A stretch of DNA of 64,000 nt from contig JBEBJQ010000003.1 of assembly GCA_040079795.1 (NCBI GenBank), positions 65,705 through 129,704 of the forward strand. Direction: 5' to 3'. A model generated the notes under the pieces. It did no database searches. It was given only the letters and a program-made list of their open reading frames with translations, and was not told the origin of the DNA. The DNA is from SXIZ01 sp040079795 (GTDB lineage: Bacteria > Pseudomonadota > Gammaproteobacteria > Methylococcales > Methylomonadaceae). This document shows positions 17,419-25,437 of this stretch, piece after piece. The first letter of the stretch is position 1; the number at the start of each line of letters is the position of its first letter. The position numbers were made by a program, and so were the translations under genes.

Positions 17419-17489
17419 TCAGTGCGGATGCAAAAACCCCGCATCAGGCAGTCATTAGCGCCTTAGATGTCGCCAGTGAAACAGAATGA
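17412..17489 (+). pseudogene. exbD: C-terminal remnant of exbD
   Basis: In the frame ending at 17489, the segment VISADAKTPHQAVISALDVA is the near-C-terminal periplasmic part of ExbD (usually VIrADakTPHqaVvtamDvA). It ends SETE and stop, shorter than a normal ExbD tail. The stop overlaps the lpxK ATG as ATGA, preserving the original exbD-lpxK coupling. There is no start codon or N-terminal helix. Together with the exbB fragment it is a scar of a large internal deletion. Confidence 0.75.
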
Positions 17490-18496
17490 AGCAATCTTTA
17501 CAAAGCTGGCTGGAAAAGCAGTGGTATCAAAATACCATCCCCAGCTTTTGGCTACAATTTTTGGCTACCCTATTTAAAAATCTGGTGCGTTTTCGGCAAT
17601 TTTTCTACCAAAAAGGCATTCTAAAACAAACCAGACTGCCAGTACCAGTGATCATCGTCGGTAATCTGACTGTCGGTGGAACCGGCAAATCGCCTTTAGT
17701 CATTTATCTGGCCAAAATTTTAAGCGACACCGGCTATACACCCGGCATTATCAGTCGCGGTTATGGTGGTAAAGCCAAACATTCGCCCCAACGGGTCTTT
17801 GCCGACAGTAATCCTGAAGACGTGGGTGATGAAGCGGTGATGCTCGCAACCCGCAGTAAGCGTCCCGTTGCAGTAGGGTCAATGCGAAGCAAAGCCGCAG
17901 AATTATTACTAAAAGAAACCATTTGTAATGTGATCATATCGGATGATGGACTACAACATTACGCCTTACAGCGTGATATTGAAATTGCGGTCATAGATGG
18001 TGAACGCCGCTTTGGTAATGGCTATTGTTTACCCGCCGGACCATTAAGGGAACCGGTTGAGCGCCTACACGGCGTTAATTTTGTCGTCATTAATGGCGCA
18101 ACGGTTGAAGCATCTGAATTTAGCATGGGAATTCAAGCCGAATTTGCCATTAATTTAAGTACTGGCGAAAGTAAACCGCTACACCACTTTAGGAGCACAC
18201 AAGTGCATGCGTTAGCAGGCATTGGTAATCCCCAACGTTTTTTTACTTTATTAAACCATTTCGACATCCCCTACATCCGGCATATTTTTCCCGACCATTA
18301 TCTGTTTCAAGCGGCAGACTTACAGTATGATGATCATTTACCCGTATTAATGACCGAAAAAGATGCGGTAAAATGCCGCCCCTACGCAACTCAACAACAC
18401 TGGTTCATCCCAATTAACGCTGAGCTTCCCCCCCGTTTCACGCAACAATTATTACGTTTACTAAAAGAGAAAAGCCATGGCCCCCAATTTACTTGA
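17486..18496 (+). CDS. lpxK: Tetraacyldisaccharide 4'-kinase LpxK
   Basis: Inner-membrane-associated kinase that phosphorylates the lipid A disaccharide. It has 336 residues; a membrane-binding N-terminal region precedes the Walker A GGTGKSP (residues 63-69 region), SRGYGG, VGDEA and SDDGLQHY motifs of the family. Its ATG overlaps the exbD remnant stop. Its end overlaps the Trm112-like gene by 20 bp. This shows that lipid A synthesis genes stayed intact while the exbBD part was lost. Confidence 0.95.
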   Translation: MKQSLQSWLEKQWYQNTIPSFWLQFLATLFKNLVRFRQFFYQKGILKQTRLPVPVIIVGNLTVGGTGKSPLVIYLAKILSDTGYTPGIISRGYGGKAKHSPQRVFADSNPEDVGDEAVMLATRSKRPVAVGSMRSKAAELLLKETICNVIISDDGLQHYALQRDIEIAVIDGERRFGNGYCLPAGPLREPVERLHGVNFVVINGATVEASEFSMGIQAEFAINLSTGESKPLHHFRSTQVHALAGIGNPQRFFTLLNHFDIPYIRHIFPDHYLFQAADLQYDDHLPVLMTEKDAVKCRPYATQQHWFIPINAELPPRFTQQLLRLLKEKSHGPQFT

Positions 18497-18665
18497 AATA
18501 CTCGCCTGCCCGTTGTGCAAAAGCCCCTTACGCTACCAAAAACAGCAACAAGAACTAATCTGCAAGGCGGATCGTTTGGCTTTTCCGATTAAGGATGATA
18601 TTCCGGTGATGCTGGAAGACGAAGCCAGACGCATTACCCTGGAAGAATATGATGCGTTGCATTAA
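18477..18665 (+). CDS. ycaR: Trm112/YcaR-family zinc-ribbon protein
   Basis: A 62-residue cytoplasmic protein of the Trm112 family. It has LLEILACPLCKSPL with the CxxC pair (Cys11, Cys14), a single later Cys in ELICKADRLAFPI, and IPVMLEDEAR. It overlaps the end of lpxK by 20 bp, in the standard lpxK-ycaR-kdsB order. The bacterial role is not well defined. Confidence 0.92.
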   Translation: MAPNLLEILACPLCKSPLRYQKQQQELICKADRLAFPIKDDIPVMLEDEARRITLEEYDALH

Positions 18666-18704
18666 GACAGCCCTGAACAAGTTGCTTCTGTTCATGGTTC
18701 GGTA

Positions 18705-18734
18705 TGCAGAGACGCACTGTTTTGCGTATCTACC
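18705..18734. repeat. GAGACGCA palindrome, copy 3, degenerate
   Basis: TGCAGAGACGCA (18705-18716) faces TTGCGTATCTAC (18722-18733). The core GAGACGCA is kept on the left arm, but the right arm reads TGCGTATC, so two pairs are broken relative to copies 1 and 2. It lies in the 119-bp gap between the Trm112-like gene and kdsB, genes that are usually closely spaced. Confidence 0.55.
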
Positions 18735-18784
18735 ACCACGGAAACAACACCTTACCGCCGCTCAAGCGTCTGGCGGGCTTTATC

Positions 18785-19555
18785 ATGACCAACTTTAAAG
18801 TCGTCATCCCCGCCCGTTACGGCTCCTCGCGCTTACCCGGCAAACCGCTATTACCCATCGCAGGCAAACCGATGATTGCGCATGTCTGTGAGCGCGCGAT
18901 GGAAGCCAATGCCGATGAAGTTGTGGTAGCAACCGATGATGTGCGTATTTTCGATGCGGTAAACAAGCTCAACATCAAAGCCATGATGACCCGCAGCGAT
19001 CATCAGAGTGGTACAGAACGGATCGCCGAAGTAGCAGGGCTTTGTGGCTGGGACGATGAGCAAATCATCGTCAATCTGCAAGGGGACGAGCCTTTAATTC
19101 CAGCCACCTACATTCGTGAATTGGCAGAGGCCTTAGCCGGGCAACAGCAAGCAGGGATCGCAACCTTAGCGGCAAGCATCCACGATCCAGATGAACTCTT
19201 TAATCCAAATGCCGTAAAGGTCGTGTTAAACCATCTGGGTTACGCGCTTTATTTCAGCCGCGCAAGCATACCCTGGGATAGAGAGCTGTTCGCTAAAAGC
19301 CAGTCACAACTCTCGCCGGTTATGCCACATTACCGGCATATAGGCCTGTATGCGTACCGGGTAGCTTTTCTTAAGCGCTACTGCCAATGGCTGCCCTCGC
19401 CTTTAGAACAGATCGAATGCTTAGAGCAATTGCGGATTTTATGGCAAGGTGAAAGCATATTTGTGAAAATTGTCGCCAAAACGCCGCCAGCGGGTGTCGA
19501 TACTGAAGCTGATTTACAACGGGTAGAGCAAACCTTACTGAATATCAATCCATAA
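18785..19555 (+). CDS. kdsB: 3-deoxy-manno-octulosonate cytidylyltransferase (CMP-KDO synthetase)
   Basis: Cytoplasmic enzyme activating KDO for lipopolysaccharide core synthesis. From ATG 18785 it has 256 residues and starts MTNFKVVIPARYGSSRLPGKPL, the nucleotide-binding signature. Further motifs are VVATDD, TRSDHQSGTERIAEV and NLQGDEPLIP. The longer frame from 18704 runs through the palindromic repeat and was rejected. Confidence 0.95.
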   Translation: MTNFKVVIPARYGSSRLPGKPLLPIAGKPMIAHVCERAMEANADEVVVATDDVRIFDAVNKLNIKAMMTRSDHQSGTERIAEVAGLCGWDDEQIIVNLQGDEPLIPATYIRELAEALAGQQQAGIATLAASIHDPDELFNPNAVKVVLNHLGYALYFSRASIPWDRELFAKSQSQLSPVMPHYRHIGLYAYRVAFLKRYCQWLPSPLEQIECLEQLRILWQGESIFVKIVAKTPPAGVDTEADLQRVEQTLLNINP

Positions 19556-19682
19556 CTTTTCTGGGTACAGGTAAGCCTTAACCAGTTTAACCTTAACTAA
19601 ACAGCCTATCTGATCAACAGATTTTTTAAAACATTATCTCAATAACAACACCCGCTGTCATGCAGGTTGCACCTATACCGTT

Positions 19683-22163
19683 CTAAAAGCGTTCATATTT
19701 GGCTACGTCAAATACCATTTCATTGACATTAACACGTTTTGCCAGAACTGGCTTAGCGGATTTGGACTGGTAGCCCCCCATTAGCTTGCGGTTAGCACCC
19801 CGCCGCTCTACCGCCTGACCGATATGAAAAAACCCCATCAATTCTTGTAGCTGTTCCGCCTGACTGGTCATCTCTTCAGCAGTTGCCGCCAACTGCTCAC
19901 TGGCAGAGGCATTTTGCTGGGTAACATGGCTCATTTGGCTTATGGCGCTATTGATCTGGTTAGCATTTGATGATTGCTCCATCGAAGCGGCGGCAATTTC
20001 CTGCACAAGATCAGAAGTTTTACTGATGCTGGGGACAATAGTCTCAATCAAGGCACCTGCATGTTCAGCCGCTTTAACACTACCTTTCACTAATTCACCG
20101 ATCTCCTGCGCCGCCACTTGACTGCGTTCTGCAAGTTTACGCACTTCAGCAGCAACTACCGCAAAACCTTTGCCATGTTCACCGGCACGAGCAGCTTCGA
20201 TGGCGGCATTCAAAGCCAACATATTGGTTTGATAGGCAATATCATCAATAATACTGATCCGCTTAGCAATATCCTTCATTGCCGTAACGGTTTCTTTAAC
20301 CGCTGCTCCGCCCTCAACCGCTTCGTCAGCGGCTTTCGTAGCCATGTCGTCGGTCACTTTGGCATTATCCGCATTATGATTGATACTGGCGACCATTTGT
20401 TCGATGCTGGCAGAAGTTTGATTGACGCTCGCCGCCTGTTCACTGGAGGCTTGCGACAATGACTGGGAAGTAGCGCTAATTTGTTCTGAGGCATTACTTA
20501 GCTGCTCGCTGGCATTAATGACGTCACCGATCGTTTGCGCTAACTTAGCAGACGTGTTGTTGGTTGCAACACGGAGTTCTTCAAGCTGACCGCGATATTG
20601 ATTGGTAATTTGCAGGGTCATATCACCCTGCTCCATACCTTGTAACATTTTACGTACCTCATTTAACGGGTCGATAACCGCATCTAAAGTATTATTGATA
20701 CCGTTTACCAATTTGCGGAAGTCGCCATGATGCTTTGAGGCATCTGCACGCGTATTGAGCTGCCCTTCGGCGGCAGCTACAGAAAGCATGTCAGTATCGG
20801 CGATAACCGCTTTTAGATTACGGCGAACCAATTCAATAATATCGTTAATGAACGCTTTTTTACCGGGAAATTGATCAAGGGGTTCATCAAAATTTCCTTC
20901 ACCGAAAGCTTTAACAATCGCCATGGCTTTTTTCTTGACCGCAATGTGCCCCGCTACCATATTGTTGACACCTTTAGCCATAACGCCAAAATCACCCTTG
21001 AATCTGTCTGCATCTATAGTTATATCAATATCCCCTGCTTCATGCTGTTGGCTTACATAGTCAACACTGGCTATGAAGCCCTTTAAAGTGCCACGGAGCC
21101 CTTCAATGGTATCGTTTATGAAAGCGTTATTTCCAGGCAGCTTTTCCAGAGGTTCATTAAAGTTACCGCGTCTAAACTCCTTAATAGCGGCCATCGCTTT
21201 TTTATTAACCGCAATGTGACTTCCAACCATGTTGGAAATGCCCTGCGCCATCACTTGAAAATCGCCCTGAAGTTTTTTATCATCAACCACAAGATCGATA
21301 TCACATGCATTACTCATTCGCTCCATTTCCGACAAAACTGTTTTGATGCTGTTACGCATTTTATTCATCGCAGCCATGACGCTGGTTGTGTCACCAGTAT
21401 TCAAGTCGAGGTGGCCACTCAGATCCCCCGCCGCGATACGATTGGCCAATTCAGCGACAATAACCGGTTCACCACCCAGAAAGGTAAATAATTGCGCACA
21501 TAAGCGCCGATACAAAAAAACCACCAAAGCCAAAGCACCCAAATTAGCAATCAACGCCAACCAGCGCCATTGCGAAATTTGTTCGCTTAATTGCGCTTTC
21601 ACCTGCTCCGCTTCGATCTCCAGTGGCTGATTAAAGGCTTCCATGCCATCCTCTAAAGCAGTAAAACGGGCATTAAAGCCGCTATCGGCTTGTTGCAAAA
21701 GTTGTTTGCCTGCTATAGGGCCCTCCGCGATACAAACATTTGCCATCTTGATCCCAACTTCGCTAAATAACCTTAGTTTTTCAGCAATATCCTGTAAGAT
21801 TCCGTTTGTATCAGGTCGATAATTCTGTAATTGAATCAATATCCGGCTGCTCTCCAGGAGCTGTGCCTGCGCTTTATCAAATCCCCGGGTATCACCCGTA
21901 ATACTTACTTCAGACAAAGACTGTTGCATTTGCAAAACATGATTTTGAAAACGATGACTCGTATCAACCACATTAGCCAACATGGCTGATTGATTATTGA
22001 GCTTAGACACCTTATTGACCATCAGAAAACCAAATAACACTTGCAAGCTGAAAGTAACCGCCAACAAGGTTATCATGCGTTTACTGGCGGTTCGTAAATT
22101 GAAAGATGGCCTCTCGTCCAACGTGGTTAACCCTGATTTATAAGCTAAATGTTTACTTTTCAT
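19683..22163 (-). CDS. Methyl-accepting chemotaxis protein with tandem HAMP-like repeats
   Basis: An 826-residue chemoreceptor. Transmembrane helices lie near residues 30-50 and 197-217, enclosing a periplasmic four-helix-type domain. A HAMP follows, then three similar segments (GDFQVMAQGISNMV, GDFGVMAKGVNNMV, GDFRKLVNGINNTL) alternating with GNFxEPLxxxPG blocks, which look like a poly-HAMP/PAS-linker array. The signalling domain is complete, with the hairpin tip IAYQTNMLALNAAIEAARAGE. The protein ends in a linker and KYERF. Third receptor gene of a minus-strand group. Confidence 0.92.
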   Translation of the reverse strand: MKSKHLAYKSGLTTLDERPSFNLRTASKRMITLLAVTFSLQVLFGFLMVNKVSKLNNQSAMLANVVDTSHRFQNHVLQMQQSLSEVSITGDTRGFDKAQAQLLESSRILIQLQNYRPDTNGILQDIAEKLRLFSEVGIKMANVCIAEGPIAGKQLLQQADSGFNARFTALEDGMEAFNQPLEIEAEQVKAQLSEQISQWRWLALIANLGALALVVFLYRRLCAQLFTFLGGEPVIVAELANRIAAGDLSGHLDLNTGDTTSVMAAMNKMRNSIKTVLSEMERMSNACDIDLVVDDKKLQGDFQVMAQGISNMVGSHIAVNKKAMAAIKEFRRGNFNEPLEKLPGNNAFINDTIEGLRGTLKGFIASVDYVSQQHEAGDIDITIDADRFKGDFGVMAKGVNNMVAGHIAVKKKAMAIVKAFGEGNFDEPLDQFPGKKAFINDIIELVRRNLKAVIADTDMLSVAAAEGQLNTRADASKHHGDFRKLVNGINNTLDAVIDPLNEVRKMLQGMEQGDMTLQITNQYRGQLEELRVATNNTSAKLAQTIGDVINASEQLSNASEQISATSQSLSQASSEQAASVNQTSASIEQMVASINHNADNAKVTDDMATKAADEAVEGGAAVKETVTAMKDIAKRISIIDDIAYQTNMLALNAAIEAARAGEHGKGFAVVAAEVRKLAERSQVAAQEIGELVKGSVKAAEHAGALIETIVPSISKTSDLVQEIAAASMEQSSNANQINSAISQMSHVTQQNASASEQLAATAEEMTSQAEQLQELMGFFHIGQAVERRGANRKLMGGYQSKSAKPVLAKRVNVNEMVFDVAKYERF

Positions 22164-22246
22164 GTCCGATGTCTACCTTGATATTTAACTATGCCTAAAG
22201 CAGACACAAGCCTGCCCGCTGCTTCATTACCGAATTGTATTTAAAT

Positions 22247-24757
22247 TTAAAAACGCTCAAATTTAGCTACGTCTAACCCCATTTCATCGCCTGCAACGCG
22301 TTTTATTAAAGCGGGCTTAGCTTGCTTCGGCTGATGACTGCCCATTAGCTTGCGATTAGGATTGCGCCGTTCTACCTGCCCGATTTGAAAGAAGTTCATC
22401 AGGTCTTGCAGCTGTTCAGCCTGACCAGTCATCTCTTCCGATGTCGCAGCCAATTCTTCACTGGCGGAGGCATTTTGTTGGGTAATCTGGCTCATTTGGC
22501 TAATGGCGGTGTTGATCTGATTGGCACCTGAGGATTGTTCAAGTGATGTGGCGGAAATTTCCTGTACCAGATCGGAAGTTTTACCAATGCCGGGGACGAT
22601 GGTATCAATCAATTCGCCAGCCCGTTCCGCGGCTTTAACACTGCAATCTGCTAGCTGGCTGATTTCTTGCGCCGCGACCTGGCTACGTTCGGCGAGCTTA
22701 CGTACTTCTGCCGCGACTACCGCGAAACCTTTACCATGGTCACCGGCACGCGCAGCTTCGATGGCAGCATTTAAGGCCAGCATATTAGTTTGATAGGCGA
22801 TGTCATCAATAATACTGATACGTTTGGCAATCTCTTTCATTGCTTCCACGGTTTGTTTAACGGCAGTGCCACCTTCAACCGCTTCTTGGGCAGCTTTTGC
22901 GGCTATCGCGTCGGTCACTTTGGCATTTTCGGAGTTCTGGGTAATGCTGGCAGCCATTTGTTCGATACTGGAACTGGTTAAATCAACACTTGCTGCCTGC
23001 TCGCTGGCTGATTGTGACAAGGACTGGGAGGTTGCGCTGATTTGCTCAGAGGCATTGGACAATTGGTCCGTGGAAATAATGACTTCGCGGATAATCTCAG
23101 TCAAGCGGGTCATAGTTCCGTTACAACTGTCTTTAATCAGTTTATAAGAACCTTCGTAATCACCTTCGATGAGTTGCCGTAAATCACCCGTGGTCATACG
23201 GCTCAAACCGTCAATAGTCTGGTTAATGACCTGTTCAACGCTATTGACCATGGCGTTAACAGAGCTGCTAAAATTCAAAAAGAAGTCCTCTTTACCCGCA
23301 AGCCCAATCCGTTTGGCTAAATCACCGCTTGCGGCGGCGCTCACCATTTCAGCGATTTCATTTTCAATAGCCACTTCAGCCGTACGGTCTTTAAACTCCA
23401 CCACGCTGCCTAAGCGCTCACCCTTCCCGTTTATAACGGGGTTGGCGGTTAAGCCAAAAATACGGCTGCCAACCTTGCTCTGCGTATTTAAAGTCGACGT
23501 AAAGGTCGCCAATAACGAACCTCGCTGGCCGGAATTTTTATGGAACTGGTCAATATTGATGCCCAGCAATTTGGTGGCGCTAAAATCAGGAAGCACCGTA
23601 CGCAGATCAGCTTCTGCAGAAGACAACATCTTAGCGGCAGATTCATTCACATAAATGATATTGTGATTGTTATCGGCGATCACGACATTAGTCGAGACGT
23701 TATCTAAGGCGTTTTTAATGCGTAAATTTTCACTGGCAATGTATCTTTCACGGTCTTGTGCCGCCAATTGTTCAGTAATATCGTTCCATTCCAACGCCGC
23801 ACCCAGCCGTTTACCTTCACTATCAAACACGGGATTTGCTACAAACCCAAAGGTATGCCCCCCTAAAACCCAGTTAGTCCGAAAGGTACTGGTCAAAGTT
23901 GCCAGGACTTGTTGTTGCTTAGCGGGATTTTTATTAAAAACATCCATATTTAAGCCCATCAACTTACTCACGCTAAAGTTTGGCAGATCCTTTCTCAAAT
24001 CCGCTTCGGCAGAGCTTAAAGTTTGCTCAAGCGATTTATTCATATAAATAATGTTGCAGTCATTATCCGCAATCATCATCCCGGTAGACGCATTATCCAG
24101 GGCATTGCGGATACGCATATTTTCATTCAACAAGCGTTGCGTTTCTTCCATGTTGCGTTGCGATTGCGCCAGCTCAACTGTTCTGACCTGGATGATTTTA
24201 TCGAGCCCCATAACGTTGTCGAAAAATTGCCGGGAGATATAACACGCGGCAATCGTTTCCAATACCACGAAGGCGGCATGCACTAAAACCACATTAAATG
24301 AAGCATCATAATTAAAAATACTGGCAGGCAGATACCACCATATAGCAACATGGTGTACTGCCGCTGTAACCGCCGCGACAATATTAACCAGGGGATTGGC
24401 AAACATACACAACATCGCTAACAGCGCAAAGAAATAAAAATGCATTTCTATTTGCATAGGACCTTGCCCAAAATGCACCAACACCCCCCCCATGATCATC
24501 GCAGTAAAGCCATAAACCAGGGAAATGGCGCGCTGGTTTTTCAATGCAAAAAAAGCAATGGTTGGGCCAATGAGGGTGATTGAAGTTAAGGCCAACGCAA
24601 ATAAAGCGCCAGTCCCTGCCAACCAGGCAACCCCCATCAGGATCGGAACATGCAAATAGAAAAAAACCAGTGCAATTTTATTAAGCCGCTTAAGGTAATT
24701 AACTTCAAAGTCAGTTGTTTCTTTAGGTAAAGCCAGATATTTAGTGATAGTCGACAT
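22247..24757 (-). CDS. Methyl-accepting chemotaxis protein with multi-span membrane sensor and two PAS domains
   Basis: An 836-residue receptor. Residues 1-190 carry about six hydrophobic helices with histidines in HFGQGPMQIEMHFYFF and VHHVAIWW, a membrane sensor type instead of the usual periplasmic domain. Two PAS-like modules follow (NCNIIYMNKSLEQTL and NHNIIYVNESAAKML), then a signalling domain with IAYQTNMLALNAAIEAARAGD. It ends in the KFERF tail. Its PAS-to-C-terminus part is closely similar to that of the 1068-residue receptor at 25438-28644, implying duplication. Confidence 0.92.
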   Translation of the reverse strand: MSTITKYLALPKETTDFEVNYLKRLNKIALVFFYLHVPILMGVAWLAGTGALFALALTSITLIGPTIAFFALKNQRAISLVYGFTAMIMGGVLVHFGQGPMQIEMHFYFFALLAMLCMFANPLVNIVAAVTAAVHHVAIWWYLPASIFNYDASFNVVLVHAAFVVLETIAACYISRQFFDNVMGLDKIIQVRTVELAQSQRNMEETQRLLNENMRIRNALDNASTGMMIADNDCNIIYMNKSLEQTLSSAEADLRKDLPNFSVSKLMGLNMDVFNKNPAKQQQVLATLTSTFRTNWVLGGHTFGFVANPVFDSEGKRLGAALEWNDITEQLAAQDRERYIASENLRIKNALDNVSTNVVIADNNHNIIYVNESAAKMLSSAEADLRTVLPDFSATKLLGINIDQFHKNSGQRGSLLATFTSTLNTQSKVGSRIFGLTANPVINGKGERLGSVVEFKDRTAEVAIENEIAEMVSAAASGDLAKRIGLAGKEDFFLNFSSSVNAMVNSVEQVINQTIDGLSRMTTGDLRQLIEGDYEGSYKLIKDSCNGTMTRLTEIIREVIISTDQLSNASEQISATSQSLSQSASEQAASVDLTSSSIEQMAASITQNSENAKVTDAIAAKAAQEAVEGGTAVKQTVEAMKEIAKRISIIDDIAYQTNMLALNAAIEAARAGDHGKGFAVVAAEVRKLAERSQVAAQEISQLADCSVKAAERAGELIDTIVPGIGKTSDLVQEISATSLEQSSGANQINTAISQMSQITQQNASASEELAATSEEMTGQAEQLQDLMNFFQIGQVERRNPNRKLMGSHQPKQAKPALIKRVAGDEMGLDVAKFERF

Positions 24758-24777
24758 TTTAGGTATCTCTTAGGTAT

Positions 24778-25428
24778 TTAATATTTAAGTCCAAATGGAT
24801 CAGCTAACACTTGCAACCCCTTGGCTACAGCACATCCAAACAGTGGAATAGGTTTAACCGGGTGTTCGGTCATTAACTGCTGGATAATTTCTACATCTTT
24901 AATATCCGGGCCTTGCTTTCTGGCTGTATATCCACCTGCATAACGCACTTTACCGAGCGGATCGGCTACCACCATCATCGGTGCAGCGGACACGTTATAA
25001 AATTCATGTAACGTTTTAGGGCTGATCACTTCATAAGAAAAGCCCTTAGCTTTCGCTGACGCTAGCCACTCAGGACGGTCACCATCGACAATCAGTAATT
25101 TTTCCTTAATGCCACCCGTTCTTGCTTTAGAAAATAAATGTTCAACAATACGTTTTGAACAAGTACATTTGGAATACAAAATATGCACCGCCAACCATTG
25201 CCCCTGCTCATCCAAATTACGGGAATCATCAATGGCTCTGGCTAATGCCTGGTCATCACCCGAAGGCAACGGCAAAGTAACCCAGTGATCCGCCATTAAA
25301 AAAGCGCCTACAACCACGACCATGCCACCCCAAATACCTATGGCTAATTTGGGCAGCCAGTCTTTCAACTGCAAACGCCAATCGCGTGGTGCTTTATCGA
25401 CGGTTATTTGGGAATACAGGCTGTGCAT
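24778..25428 (-). CDS. Membrane-anchored thioredoxin-like protein with a CTC motif
   Basis: A 216-residue protein with one membrane helix (about residues 29-49) and a probable periplasmic thioredoxin-like domain. The position of the active site reads YSKCTCSKR, a CxC rather than CxxC pair; the cis-proline is in SAAPMMVV, and GGYTARKQGPD resembles a later strand-loop. A third Cys is in LFGCAV. I chose ATG 25428 because GGGG lies six bases upstream; ATG 25434 has no room for it. It is 9 bp after one receptor gene and 20 bp before the next, so it belongs to their operon. Redox sensing or receptor modification is inference; the fold call is fairly secure. Confidence 0.7.
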   Translation of the reverse strand: MHSLYSQITVDKAPRDWRLQLKDWLPKLAIGIWGGMVVVVGAFLMADHWVTLPLPSGDDQALARAIDDSRNLDEQGQWLAVHILYSKCTCSKRIVEHLFSKARTGGIKEKLLIVDGDRPEWLASAKAKGFSYEVISPKTLHEFYNVSAAPMMVVADPLGKVRYAGGYTARKQGPDIKDVEIIQQLMTEHPVKPIPLFGCAVAKGLQVLADPFGLKY

Positions 25429-25437
25429 AAACATCCC

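Noticed and set aside
17181..17444. An 87-codon minus-strand frame downstream of the MFS gene
   Set aside because: It runs antisense to the exbB remnant and has no family-like features; the plus-strand ExbB/ExbD peptides explain the sequence better.
7084..18734. GAGACGCA repeats as a CRISPR array
   Set aside because: Only three copies several kb apart, each a palindrome between genes, with no spacers and no cas genes.
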